Assembly (NCBI GenBank): GCA_028687585.1
Contig: JAQTZV010000017.1
Location: forward strand, 53,751 to 117,750
Length of the DNA stretch: 64,000 nt
From: Desulfuromonadaceae bacterium
GTDB lineage: Bacteria; Desulfobacterota; Desulfuromonadia; Geobacterales; Pseudopelobacteraceae
Reading direction: 5' to 3'
Shown: positions 1 through 8,692 of the stretch, one piece after another
Layout: every line of letters starts with the position of its first letter
Position numbering within the stretch: position 1 is the first letter of the stretch
The notes under the pieces: model-generated
What the model saw: only the letters and a program-made list of their open reading frames with translations
What the model was told of the DNA's origin: nothing
Databases searched by the model: none
Position numbers and translations under genes: made by a program

Positions 1-359
1 ATAAATATACAAAATGTATATAAAACACGGTTCGGTTATGGGAGCTAATACACGTCTGGGTGCCCACGTACTGGAAAACCGACGTCTATTACCGCTTCGT
101 TGGAGTCAAACAGGCTTTTGCTCCAGCACAGACTATTTTGGAAAGCGGTCATGAACAAGGTTTGGACCAAGGATACTGGATTCTTTGTAGAGCTATTGCT
201 GCGATATGGCATGCCGGATAGATCAGACGGGGAGCACGTTTTTTTGAGACAATGGTCGGCGCGCCCTTTCTAGCGTTGGGGATATATTGCGCAGCTTGGA
301 GCGGGGGTGGTTGCTGCCCGAGAAACAGAGCCGGTGGAAACGGCGGAAGAGGTGCTGAT
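1..359. other. unassigned left-edge stretch
   Basis: I see no recognisable gene here. One plus-strand frame is open from about 150 to a TAG at 271-273, then open again until a TGA at 361-363 that overlaps the start of the next gene (ATGA). It could be the decayed tail of an upstream gene. An AT-rich block at 279-290 (GGGATATATTGC) resembles the inverted form of the GCAATATATGGC sites seen near 13,650. Confidence 0.3.
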
Positions 360-1682
360 ATGAGCGAAGTGGTAGCTTACTCCAGGTTTAGATGGTTCGT
401 GCTGCTGGTGCAGTGTATGGCCACGTCTTCCTCCGTGGTCGTCATGATCGCCCCCGCCTCCCTCATCGGTGTTCTGGCCAGGGATCTTGGTGTCAGTGTG
501 GGGGTCGCCACCGGCAGCTTGATGGGCTCGTTCAACCTGGTCATGGCCTTGTCGAGCCTGGTGGGGGGCGCAGTGTGCGACCGATACGGCGTGATCAAAG
601 CTTACGCGGGGAGTCTTCTCCTGCTTGGTACCCCCTTCCTTGCTCTTCCTTGGGTCGGGCACAGTTTCGCCTGCGTCGTGGCGCTTCGGCTCATCCAGGG
701 CCTCGGGGTGGGGTGCATCCTTTCGTCGGTCGTGGTCATCGCCACGTCCTGGTTTCCTCCCGAGCAGCGAGGCATCGTTACCGGCTTCCAGGGAATGTCG
801 TCAACTCTCGGTCTGGCAGTGGGTTTCATGGCCGCCCCTGCGGCACTCGCCTCGACCGGCACCTGGCAAGGTGCCTTGGCGTTACTGTCAGTCGGGTGTC
901 TTGTGGCCCTCGTGCTGGTGCTGGCCATGCTTGCAGGTCCCGGACCCGCCGTGGCACCGTGCACTGCGGAGGAATTCGAGGACGGTGCATTTTCGCGGGC
1001 CTGCCGACAGCCGGTTACCTGGCTCGTGGTGGCAATCATGTTCAGCTTTGCCTGGGTGTATGCCGCCTTTAACGATCTCACCCCCGGGTATCTGGCCATC
1101 GCGCCGCCGGTGGGGATCGGCCTCGGGCCGCAACTCGGCGGCAAGCTCATGATGATGGTGCAGTTCGCAGCCATGACGGGATCGGTCACCAGCGGTTACG
1201 TCATCGAGAAGGTGTTTCGGGGGAGCACCCGTCCGGTGATCATGATCGGGTATCTGCTCTTTGGCGCTGCTACGCTGTCCCTAGTGTTCCCGATCGTGCA
1301 CACGAGGATGCCCGGCCTGGCAGGATGTCTGGTCGCGGCGGGTTTCTTCGAGGCCTGGGTGATTCCCGGTGCCTTGGCCTTTTACTCCGTGCATTACCCC
1401 GCCCACATCGCGGGACGGCTCGCGGGGCTGTCTTTCGGGATCGGAGGGTTCGGGGGAACCCTGGGAGTCATTGTCGGCGCGTTTGCCCTTCACCACACCG
1501 GAAATTATCACGTCTCCATCTTCATTGTGGGGGCGGCAGCCTTGACCGGTTTGGTGCTGGCGGCGGGACTTAGGGCGCCGGCTTCCCCTCTGTGTGAGCT
1601 CATGCCCGCGCTCGGAGAAGGGGACGATCAGGGCTCGGGCGGTGATGCCGGGGGCATAGCCGTCCCAATCAAAGCTGAGTAA
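360..1682 (+). CDS. MFS transporter
   Basis: This 440-residue protein consists almost entirely of hydrophobic segments, as expected for a 12-helix major facilitator. A GGAVCDRYG segment at residues 69-77 matches the conserved loop between helices 2 and 3. The ATG at 360 is preferred over an upstream ORF extension to 252 because a purine-rich GGAAGAGG lies just upstream and the extra residues look non-coding. It is followed 82 bp later by a UroD-family methyltransferase, so it may import the methylated substrate of that enzyme. The substrate cannot be read from sequence. Confidence 0.85.
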   Translation: MSEVVAYSRFRWFVLLVQCMATSSSVVVMIAPASLIGVLARDLGVSVGVATGSLMGSFNLVMALSSLVGGAVCDRYGVIKAYAGSLLLLGTPFLALPWVGHSFACVVALRLIQGLGVGCILSSVVVIATSWFPPEQRGIVTGFQGMSSTLGLAVGFMAAPAALASTGTWQGALALLSVGCLVALVLVLAMLAGPGPAVAPCTAEEFEDGAFSRACRQPVTWLVVAIMFSFAWVYAAFNDLTPGYLAIAPPVGIGLGPQLGGKLMMMVQFAAMTGSVTSGYVIEKVFRGSTRPVIMIGYLLFGAATLSLVFPIVHTRMPGLAGCLVAAGFFEAWVIPGALAFYSVHYPAHIAGRLAGLSFGIGGFGGTLGVIVGAFALHHTGNYHVSIFIVGAAALTGLVLAAGLRAPASPLCELMPALGEGDDQGSGGDAGGIAVPIKAE

Positions 1683-1764
1683 TAAAATGAGATCGGGCAG
1701 CCAAGACAGAACTTGTTGAGAGCGGCATTCAAAAATATAGTCGAGTAAAGAGGAGACAGAGCCT

Positions 1765-3228
1765 ATGTCAGAAAAGATCGAATATCTCCAGATGGAAAAG
1801 CCCATTTGGGGAGCGCCTCACGCCGGTTCGCCCACTCCGGGAGGGCTGTCCCCGGCTCCTAAGCCCGTGCCTTTCCCCGAGGATTTCCAGTCCCTCCCTC
1901 CCGATGGGAAGTACCGGTTCTTCAAGAACCTGATGCTGGACACCGCAGACAAAACGTTTGCCTCCGTGGAGGTTGCCCGCACATATCGACGCCGGGTCCA
2001 GCGCTGGTTCGACGTGGTCGAGTTGAAAGAGCCGGACCGGGTCCCCAGCCAACTACTCACCTACGGATACGTCACCAAGTTCACGGGGCTCTCGGAGGCC
2101 GAGAACTTTTACGACATTCCCAAGGCAGCCGGGGCCGCGATCCGATTCCACGAGGCGTTTCAGCCCGACTACGCGACGCTGGTTACCGCCATGCCGGGTC
2201 GGATGCACGAACGGCTGGGCACTCGGATGATGCGCTGGCCGGGCGGGTCCCGAGCCGACGCATTGAATGACCACACCCCCTTCCAGTACGTTGAGAGCGA
2301 GTTCATGAAGCGCGACGAGTATGCCTCGCTGATCGATGACCCGGAGGGGTTCCTTCTGCGCACCTGGTACCCGCGGGTGTACGACAACCTGAAGGGGCTG
2401 GAACACTTGCCGAGCCTTTTCTCCGGAGTGGAGTCGACCAGTATGCCATTCATGCTGATACCCTTTGCCGCAGGTCCGCTGCGTGAGGCGCTCGATACAC
2501 TCCTTGCTGCGGCGGATTCCTGTCTTGCCGAGATGGGTCCTGCCTTCCTCGCCGGGGCCGAAATTCAGCGCCGTTGGGGCGCGCCGAACCTCGCGGGCAG
2601 TTTCGGTCTCGCGCCCTTTGACATCATTGGCGATACCCTGCGCGGCACCAAGGGGGTCATGCTCGACATGCGCCGGCAACCGGACGCCCTGATAGAGGCC
2701 TGTGATGCCATAACCCCGGCCGCCATCAGAATGGCAACCGAGGGGTGCATGGCGAGCGGTCGACCTTTCGTCCAGATACCGTTGCACAAAGGGGACGACA
2801 CCTTCATGTCCGAAGAGCAGTTCGCCCGATTTTACTGGCCGAGTTTCAAACGGCTGTTGGAGGGGATCATCGACGCCGGTATGGTTCCTATGCCGTTTGT
2901 GGAAGGAAACTACAACAAAAAGCTGGATGTGATCGCAGGTTCCGATCTCCCCAAAGGAAAGATCGGATGGATGTTCGACCGCACGGACATAAGGGTCGCC
3001 AAAAAAAAGCTGGGAGGGAAAGCGTGCATTGGGGGGAACGTCCCTTCCTCGCTGATCGCGACGGGAACCGGTGAGCAGGTGGACGACTATTGCCGACAGT
3101 TGATCGAGGATGTCGCACCTGGAGGAGGGTTTTTTCTGTCGCCGGGTGCCGTTATCGACCATGCAAACCCGGAAACGATCCGTGCATTCCTCGCCAGCAC
3201 GAAGAAATACGGCAGGTATGCCGGATAA
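1765..3228 (+). CDS. UroD-superfamily corrinoid methyltransferase (MT-I candidate)
   Basis: The 487-residue protein has the uroporphyrinogen-decarboxylase fold signature in its C-terminal three quarters, plus an N-terminal extension of roughly 100 residues. In corrinoid systems such proteins transfer a methyl group from a methylated donor to a corrinoid protein; the O-demethylases MtvB, OdmB and MtoB are of this class. The thiol-type zinc ligands of MtaA/MtbA relatives are not visible: the usual His-x-Cys region reads FVEGN around residues 378-382 and the usual SPGC reads SPGA at 459-462. It therefore differs from the coenzyme-M type enzymes. True heme-pathway HemE is unlikely given the length and the neighbouring corrinoid protein genes. 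An RBS (AGAGGAGA) precedes the start. Confidence 0.75.
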   Translation: MSEKIEYLQMEKPIWGAPHAGSPTPGGLSPAPKPVPFPEDFQSLPPDGKYRFFKNLMLDTADKTFASVEVARTYRRRVQRWFDVVELKEPDRVPSQLLTYGYVTKFTGLSEAENFYDIPKAAGAAIRFHEAFQPDYATLVTAMPGRMHERLGTRMMRWPGGSRADALNDHTPFQYVESEFMKRDEYASLIDDPEGFLLRTWYPRVYDNLKGLEHLPSLFSGVESTSMPFMLIPFAAGPLREALDTLLAAADSCLAEMGPAFLAGAEIQRRWGAPNLAGSFGLAPFDIIGDTLRGTKGVMLDMRRQPDALIEACDAITPAAIRMATEGCMASGRPFVQIPLHKGDDTFMSEEQFARFYWPSFKRLLEGIIDAGMVPMPFVEGNYNKKLDVIAGSDLPKGKIGWMFDRTDIRVAKKKLGGKACIGGNVPSSLIATGTGEQVDDYCRQLIEDVAPGGGFFLSPGAVIDHANPETIRAFLASTKKYGRYAG

Positions 3229-3303
3229 GAGGCCAGCTCCCGGCGTTGTCCCATTTTCTGCTCAATGACAAGAAAAACTCTGGAAAGTAATGAGGAAATT
3301 AGC

Positions 3304-3345
3304 ATGAAGAAAGTCATTATTGCAGTTGCTCCGACAGAAGCCTGA
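3304..3345 (+). pseudogene. possible N-terminal remnant of a BKACE-type enzyme
   Basis: A 13-codon reading frame, MKKVIIAVAPTEA then TGA, resembles the N-terminus of beta-keto acid cleavage enzymes (KVIITVAPTG). No continuation was found downstream. The match is short, so this is a tentative relic call. Confidence 0.2.
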
Positions 3346-3436
3346 CCAACCATGTCTTGAAAGTCACTATCTCTCACACGGGAACACAACCAGAATAGGA
3401 GTAGACTCCCCAAGGGAGAGGGTTAGGGTGATTCAA

Positions 3437-3577
3437 ATGGCGGACAAGGAGAAGGCGGTGAAGCGAGCGGATGACAACCCGCGTTTCCGCATGCTGGTGA
3501 CGGTCACCGAGATCGGCACGAGGGGGCTTTGGTATCAACTCTCCCCGCATCCCCGCATCGTCATGCCGTCGAGATGA
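3437..3577 (+). CDS. hypothetical 46-residue protein, possibly truncated
   Basis: The frame encodes a charged N-terminus (MADKEKAVKRADD) followed by RFRMLVTVTEIG, faintly like the opening strand of TIGR04076 small proteins that can neighbour UroD-family methyltransferases. It stops after 46 residues, much shorter than that family. It lies 209 bp after the methyltransferase gene, among other fragments. It may be a truncated relic and not a working gene. Confidence 0.25.
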   Translation: MADKEKAVKRADDNPRFRMLVTVTEIGTRGLWYQLSPHPRIVMPSR

Positions 3578-3811
3578 ATTGATGTGTCAAACCTGCTGTG
3601 CGGCCGGGCAAGGCAGTGTAAGCCAACGGGTGTGAATCCCGCCGAAAGGAAACGGACATGTTTCGCAAAATCGTCGCAATGACAATGCTTGTCACATTTG
3701 CAGCCATGGCAACATCCGGGGCACTGATGTTTGTCATTGAAAGGCCATCGTTCACGATACAAATGCACCCTGTACATAAGCTGTTCGGCTTGCTGATGAT
3801 TTTGACGGCAC

Positions 3812-5481
3812 TAGGAGTCTGCCTGACTTGCACTTAAAGCCATGAACAAAGTCAGAAGACTCGTTTTTAAGATTTGTTGTATTTCCCGGTTATTCGATCC
3901 GGTCGATTCATGCCTGTTTGCTGTTTAACCCGTTTTTAAAGCTTGTTTGCTCTTTCTAAATCGCTTTTACCAGTACATGTAGCCGTTTTATGTTCCAGGC
4001 CATGCAAACAAGATCCCATTCGCCTTGCACAGCTTCAAACCCGCGGAGCAGGAATGATCGGAATCCCATGACCGACTTGATGATTCCGAATACCGGTTCA
4101 ACGGTTCGTTTTCGAGCTGCGTAGACTGCTTTACCGGCAACTGTTTTAAGCCGGTGCTTCATTCTGGCAACAGTATCGGCATCGTCCGGCAGCGGGGGCG
4201 GCTCACGGAATCGATCCCATAAGGGTTGATTGTGGCTCTGCCGGTCAACTGCAATGTACGGGGTCATCCGGCTTTGTTCGCAGACAGCTACGTTTGTTTC
4301 ACTGAAGTAGCCGCAGTCGGCAATGAATTCCGTGACGCTGCCAAGTGCCTCCGGCAATGCTGTAATGTTTTCAAGTGCTGGTGTCACTTCCTGCTTGTCG
4401 TTGGTGTGCTGGGTAACATGGCTTGCAATAATCAGCATTGTTTTGGTATCCACCCCGGCCTGGGCATTGTATGCCTGCTCGAAGCCTCCACCAGAGGTTG
4501 GCATGATACGTGACTCGCTATCGTTCAGATTGACCTGGTCTTTGGCTGTTGGGCCGGCGGTCGGCGGGTTTGGCTTTTTGCCCCGAGGCTTCTTGCCGGT
4601 CTCTCGTTCTTGTTTGTCACGCTCGGCAACCTTTTTATCGTATGCTGCCTGCTCACTGGCATGGCGCTCAGCGGCACGGCGTTCAATCTCGACCTTGGCT
4701 GCGGCTATCGCCGCAAGACGGTCGGTACGACGCTCAAGCTCTTCGGGAATGCTCATGCCATCGGGAATGTCTGCATGATCGGCAGCATCGGCCTTCTTGA
4801 GCAGTTCAGCTACTTCTGCCTTGATTTGTGCTTCCAGCTTATTGGCGTGTTCGTAACTCAGCGCTTTGTGCTTGGAAGCATTAGCCTTGACCTTGGTTCC
4901 GTCCAAGCTGACAGCTCCGAGCTTCAGAACGTCCATCTCATGGGCGATCATCAGAATCTTTACGAACAGTCCTTTGAGTTCAGGCAGAAATCGCCGCCGG
5001 AAACTGGCAATCGTATCGTGATCGGGGTGGCTGTTGGCAGCAATATAGCGAAATGCTACCGAGTCGAATGTGCTGCGTTCCAACTTGCGACTTGAAAAGA
5101 CTCCGGTGGAATATCCGTAGAACAGGAGTGCAACCAGCATCTCAGGGTTGTAAGGCTGAGAACCACGGCCAGAATACGATGCTTTCAAAGAACGAAGATC
5201 GAGCTGCTCAACAATATCGACTACAAAACGGGCCAGATGTCCTTTGGGGAGCCAGTCCTGTACCGATGGAGGCAACAGAAAGAGGGTTTCTCTATCAACC
5301 TCGGCGAATGTTACCTTCATGCGTATCACCCCTTGATTAACTACCTGATTTACAAAGGGAATATAGCATAGCAAGACGGAATAATACAAGCACAAACAGC
5401 AAGTAAATCAAATAATATCAGCAAGTTAAATCGATTAACAATCAAACAGAGAGCTTTCGGGTTAAGCCCGACAGACTCCTA
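3812..5481 (-). mobile_element. IS1182-family insertion sequence
   Basis: The element is 1670 bp. Its terminal inverted repeats are TAGGAGTCTGCCTGACTT at 3812-3829 and TAGGAGTCTGTCGGGCTT read on the minus strand at 5464-5481, matching at 15 of 18 positions. The 4-bp sequence GCAC is duplicated at 3808-3811 and 5482-5485. One intact transposase gene fills it. The clean duplication and intact transposase suggest a recent insertion. Confidence 0.88.
3956..5320 (-). CDS. IS1182-family transposase
   Basis: This 454-residue protein has the layout of IS1182 transposases: an N-terminal helical domain (TLFLLPPSVQDWLP, HLARFVVDIVEQLDL), then YSGRGSQPYNPEMLVALL and HPDHDTIASFRRR. A central low-complexity charged linker (about 170-260) is followed by a DDE catalytic half ending in KRTVEPVFGIIKSVMGFR. 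The start at 5320 is chosen because AAGGGGTGA lies 5-13 bases upstream and the 25-residue extension beyond it has no such support. No disruption is visible, so it may be active. Confidence 0.9.
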   Translation of the reverse strand: MKVTFAEVDRETLFLLPPSVQDWLPKGHLARFVVDIVEQLDLRSLKASYSGRGSQPYNPEMLVALLFYGYSTGVFSSRKLERSTFDSVAFRYIAANSHPDHDTIASFRRRFLPELKGLFVKILMIAHEMDVLKLGAVSLDGTKVKANASKHKALSYEHANKLEAQIKAEVAELLKKADAADHADIPDGMSIPEELERRTDRLAAIAAAKVEIERRAAERHASEQAAYDKKVAERDKQERETGKKPRGKKPNPPTAGPTAKDQVNLNDSESRIMPTSGGGFEQAYNAQAGVDTKTMLIIASHVTQHTNDKQEVTPALENITALPEALGSVTEFIADCGYFSETNVAVCEQSRMTPYIAVDRQSHNQPLWDRFREPPPLPDDADTVARMKHRLKTVAGKAVYAARKRTVEPVFGIIKSVMGFRSFLLRGFEAVQGEWDLVCMAWNIKRLHVLVKAI

Positions 5482-5731
5482 GCACACCTGGTACTGAATT
5501 TTAGCAGTATCAGGGCTTACCTGAGATTTCGATCGAGTATTGCAGTTGCTTCCATCTTGTCGGTGATACTCGTTATTCTTTACGCCATAGCGATGAAAAA
5601 CACGCTTCCGCGAGATTTGGCACAGCAAATGGATTCTGCGGCGGCCAGCGCCGAGAGCATGCATAAAAATAAATAACATATCATTCGGCCAAGAAAGTAT
5701 TGCATAGCATTTTTGAAAATCGAGGTGATGC

Positions 5732-6379
5732 ATGAGCGACAACGAAAAGCGGCTGGTTGATCTGGTTGCGGATATGGAAGAAGATGATGCGCTCGCGTTG
5801 GCGCAGGAGATGCTGGATGGCGGGGCCAATCCGTTGCACGTGCTCGAACTTTGCCGGGAGGCCATGGACATTGTAGGCAAGCGTTTCGAGCAGGGGGAGT
5901 ATTTTCTGCCCGAGTTGATCCTGGCCGGCGAGGTGCTCGACCAGATCGGCGTTATGGCCAAGCCGCAGTTCCAAAACTCGCCGGACAAGCCGTCCAACAA
6001 ATTGGGACGGGTGCTGATCGGTACGGTGCACGGCGACCTGCATGACATCGGCAAGAACATCGTCACATTCATGCTCGATATAAACGGCTTTGAAGTCAAG
6101 GACATCGGGATCGACGTTCCTGTGATAACCTTCATCGAGGAGATCAAGACCTTTAAGCCGCAGGTCGTCTGCTTGAGTGGTTTTCTTACCCTGGCGTTCG
6201 ATTCCATGAAGGAGACGGTTGAGGCGATAGCCGCCGCCGGGTTACGCGACCAGGTAAAGATCCAGATTGGCGGGGGACAGATTGACGAGACGATCCGGGC
6301 GTATACCGGCGCGGATGGCTTTGGCCTGAACGCAATTGATGCGGTCAATTTCAGCAGACAACAGATTGTGGGGGCTTGA
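5732..6379 (+). CDS. corrinoid (B12-binding) methyl carrier protein 1
   Basis: The 215-residue protein has the two-domain MtaC/MtvC layout: an N-terminal helical cap (about 1-88) and a C-terminal Rossmann-like cobalamin domain. The motif DLHDIG places the lower axial ligand at His104. SGFLTL and IGGGQID supply the remaining B12-pocket signatures. It would carry the methyl group from the methyltransferase at 1765 to a tetrahydrofolate methyltransferase. It is about 84 percent identical to the corrinoid protein at 16099, so the two are recent paralogues, possibly serving different substrates or steps. A GAGGTGATGC ribosome site precedes the start. Confidence 0.93.
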   Translation: MSDNEKRLVDLVADMEEDDALALAQEMLDGGANPLHVLELCREAMDIVGKRFEQGEYFLPELILAGEVLDQIGVMAKPQFQNSPDKPSNKLGRVLIGTVHGDLHDIGKNIVTFMLDINGFEVKDIGIDVPVITFIEEIKTFKPQVVCLSGFLTLAFDSMKETVEAIAAAGLRDQVKIQIGGGQIDETIRAYTGADGFGLNAIDAVNFSRQQIVGA

Positions 6380-6471
6380 CAGAGTTCCGTTAGGAAAATT
6401 GTTACGAATAATGATGGGATTAAAAATCAGCAAACCGGTATGGCAAGAGCCGGTACAGATAGGAGAAACTC

Positions 6472-7277
6472 ATGAAGATCGATTTATTGGGTAGGGTCGC
6501 CTATGTATCCGGGGGGGGGCGGCAGGGATCGGCGCTTCCATAGCACAGCTCTTCGCGGAGCAGGGTGCGAGTGTTGCCATCGGCGACGTGCAGGTGGAGC
6601 GGGGCGAGGCCACGGCGGCGTGTATCTGCGAGCAGGGTGTCAAGGCGATCTTCATCCGCCATGATGTGACCGATGAATCGGGATGGGTAGCCGCCCTTGA
6701 TCTCACCATCAAACAATTTGGCGGCCTTGACATCTTCGTTAACAACGCCGCCATCGAGCAGACCTGCATGATCGCTGACGTCAAGTTTGCCGACGTCCAG
6801 AAGCTTATCGCCATCAACGTCACGGGGATGATCATCGGACACAAACACGCCATCAGGGCCATGCGTCCCGGCGGTCCCGCCGGCAATGGGGGCAGCATCA
6901 TCAATCTGTCATCCGTCTCCGGCCTGATCGGCACCCCCGCCTTAGGAGTCTATACGGCTTCAAAGGGTGCCGTGCGGTTATTTAGCAAGTCGGCGGCGAT
7001 TGAGTGCGACCGTCTCGGGTATGGCATCCGGGTGAACTCCATCTATCCCGGACTGGTGGACACCGACATGGGGAACAAACTGATCGATGATTTTGTAGGA
7101 CTCGGCGTAATCATGGATCGTGCAGATGCACAACAGCAAATGCTGGCCGGCTACCCGATCGGCCGCACCGGTGTACCAGTTGACATAGCTAATGCCGCTC
7201 TGTTCCTGGCTTCCGACCTGTCGAGTTGGATTGCCGGTACAGAGATCGTTGTGGATGGTGGCATGACATCTACTTGA
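6472..7277 (+). pseudogene. short-chain dehydrogenase/reductase, frameshifted in a G tract
   Basis: The natural start is the ATG at 6472 behind AGGAGA. The frame is lost at a run of nine Gs (6511-6519) inside the dinucleotide-binding motif and would end at a TAG at 6541. The downstream frame carries AQLFAEQG, NNAAIEQ, the catalytic Ser (SSVSG), YTASK and the C-terminal IVVDGGM of classical SDRs. Seven Gs instead of nine would restore the exact SGGAAGIG (TGxxxGxG) motif. It could be an assembly or read error, a phase-variable tract or a true pseudogene. The substrate is unknown; placement suggests it processes the demethylated product or a related alcohol. Confidence 0.75.
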
Positions 7278-7367
7278 TCGCAATATATATCGACGGAGTT
7301 GTGTTGTCTCGCAGGAAGTGGTGGGTCTGGTTTCAGTCTCATTGTTGACCAGCAAAGGGATGTGGTT

Positions 7368-8234
7368 ATGCACTATTTGGATGCTTCATTGAAACCATTT
7401 TCACGGGCCAATGCCTCATTTGCCTATTCAGGAGCCCAATCCAGAAATAGGAAAAGGTTCGATTATACCGTCAAGTCGGTGGCGCATGCCTTTGATATCC
7501 TGGAACTGTTTTTTGGGAACATTGCCGAGCTGAGAGTATCGGAGCTAAGCCGCCGTCTGGGACTCCCTAAGAACAACATCTTCAGACTTCTGGCGACCCT
7601 GGAGTCGCGAAACTATATTGAGCAAAACGAATACAGGTCCGGATATCGCCTGGGTTACAAGTGTTTGCAGCTCGGAAATTCAATGGACATGCAGAAGGTG
7701 CTCCATCAGCAGTCGAAGCCGGTTTTGGAATTATTGACAAAAGAAAGCGGTGAGACCTCCAACATTGCCATTCAGAAGGGGGATCAAATTTTCTACATTG
7801 ATGTGGTCGAGGCCAGTCATCCGGTGCGGGTGATGCCGCGAATCGGAATTATGACCCCGGCTTATTGTACAGGAGCCGGCAAGGTGCTCCTTGCCGGCAA
7901 CCTTGAACGGGAACAGCACAATTTTCTTCCCCACATGGAGTTCAGGCGGCATACGCCGAATACCATTATCGACCCTCATGAATTCGAGAACCATCTGCAG
8001 ATTGTGGCTGCCCAAGGCTATGCGATTGAGGATGAGGAGTTTGATGCGGGGCTTCGGGGTGTTGCGGCGCCTGTTCGCAGTCATTACGGTACTGTTGTCG
8101 GCGCGGTCTGCGTATCCGGGCCGGTCATGCGGTTTGATTCGACAAGGATGCGCGACGAGTTGGTGCCGATGGTCGTTAGTGCAGCCGAGGAAATCTCCCG
8201 ACGGTTTGGGTATTGTTCTCAACCGGAACTATAG
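7368..8234 (+). CDS. IclR-family transcriptional regulator
   Basis: The 288-residue protein has a winged helix-turn-helix (about 30-95, with SELSRRLGLPKNNIFRLLATL) and a C-terminal effector-binding domain with AYCTGAGKVLLA and EDEEFDAGLRGVAAPV, typical of IclR proteins. The ATG at 7368 is chosen because AAGGGAT lies about ten bases upstream; the frame stays open further upstream to a TTG at 7299. It likely senses an aromatic or related small molecule and controls the flanking methyltransferase or corrinoid genes. An AT-rich GCAATATATATC at 7280-7291 lies upstream. Confidence 0.88.
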   Translation: MHYLDASLKPFSRANASFAYSGAQSRNRKRFDYTVKSVAHAFDILELFFGNIAELRVSELSRRLGLPKNNIFRLLATLESRNYIEQNEYRSGYRLGYKCLQLGNSMDMQKVLHQQSKPVLELLTKESGETSNIAIQKGDQIFYIDVVEASHPVRVMPRIGIMTPAYCTGAGKVLLAGNLEREQHNFLPHMEFRRHTPNTIIDPHEFENHLQIVAAQGYAIEDEEFDAGLRGVAAPVRSHYGTVVGAVCVSGPVMRFDSTRMRDELVPMVVSAAEEISRRFGYCSQPEL

Positions 8235-8325
8235 GCCAATAAATATAAAACAGGTCGCCATGGCTACGACCGGTAAAATCGCAGTTGTAGGAACTGTGTG
8301 AGGCATGCAGGCAACTGTCAAACAT

Positions 8326-8374
8326 TCAAAGTTCAGAGTTCAAAGTTCAGAGTTCAGAGTTCAAAGTTCAGAGT
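8326..8374. repeat. short tandem repeat of TTCAAAGTTCAGAG units
   Basis: Seven-base units of the form AAAGTTC/AGAGTTC repeat about seven times in 49 bp between the IclR gene and the broken tetR. It is a simple tandem repeat without spacers, so not a CRISPR. Confidence 0.8.
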
Positions 8375-8488
8375 GACGGTCTGAAAGGACAGGAGGCTTT
8401 CTGGAATGCAGTGATTGGAGTCTGTTTGCATCGGCCGACAAAATTTCTGCGCAAATAATAAGCGCTCATTGCAACAGGTGGGATATAA

Positions 8489-8692
8489 ATGGAAAGAGAA
8501 AATAAGTGAGTTGCAATTATGAAGGCAGTTTTGGAATTGGTTGCTGAATATGGTTTTCATGGAACTCAGTTGGTTATGGTTGCGGAGACGGCAGGTATAG
8601 GTACCGGTACGATTTATCTCTATTTTGAAACCAAAGATGCTCTCATTGTTGAAACATATTCAGAGTTGAAACAACGGATGTTTGATGCTGGC
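8489..8692 (+). pseudogene. TetR-family regulator, 5' half of split gene
   Basis: An ATG at 8489 with AGGTGGG upstream begins MERENK, then an in-frame TGA at 8507-8509 (one base from CGA) interrupts before VAIMKAVLELVAEYGFHG and a TetR helix-turn-helix ending GTIYLYFETKDALI. Coding sequence runs to about 8692, where it passes into IS256-type transposase sequence. The C-terminal half is found at 11680-12018. Both a nonsense mutation and an insertion have therefore inactivated it, unless translation restarts at the ATG at 8519. Confidence 0.8.

Larger units (their letters stand above)
3658..5676 (+). pseudogene. DUF4405-like small membrane protein gene split by IS1182-type insertion
   Basis: Two halves flank the insertion sequence. 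The 5' part (3658-3811) has an AAAGGAAA ribosome site and encodes one transmembrane segment and the start of a second, with MHPVHKLFG between them. The 3' part (5486-5676) encodes LVLNFSSIRAYL, a further hydrophobic helix and an alanine-rich tail. Removing the element and one copy of the GCAC duplication joins them in frame as LTAHLVLNF, giving a protein of about 114 residues. The histidine and asparagine pattern resembles DUF4405 membrane proteins. The remaining 5' fragment reads into the element and ends at 3837. Function unknown. Confidence 0.8.

Noticed and set aside
602..1189. Long minus-strand frames within the MFS gene and many similar antisense frames elsewhere
   Set aside because: They are shadows of GC-rich real genes, with no ribosome sites and no recognisable protein features.
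3595..3657. Riboswitch upstream of the split membrane gene
   Set aside because: The run AACGGGTGTGAATCCCGCC recalls part of a cobalamin riboswitch, but the B12 box and other conserved blocks are missing.
5686..5710. Sigma-54 promoter before the first corrinoid gene
   Set aside because: GG and GC elements are present (GGCC...TTGC), but the spacing is too long for a sigma-54 promoter.
8260..8301. Short frame MATTGKIAVVGTV as a gene
   Set aside because: Only 13 codons with no continuation; at most a relic of unknown origin.
8326..8374. Possible CRISPR-like repeat
   Set aside because: Units are 7-14 bp in direct tandem with no unique spacers and no cas genes nearby.
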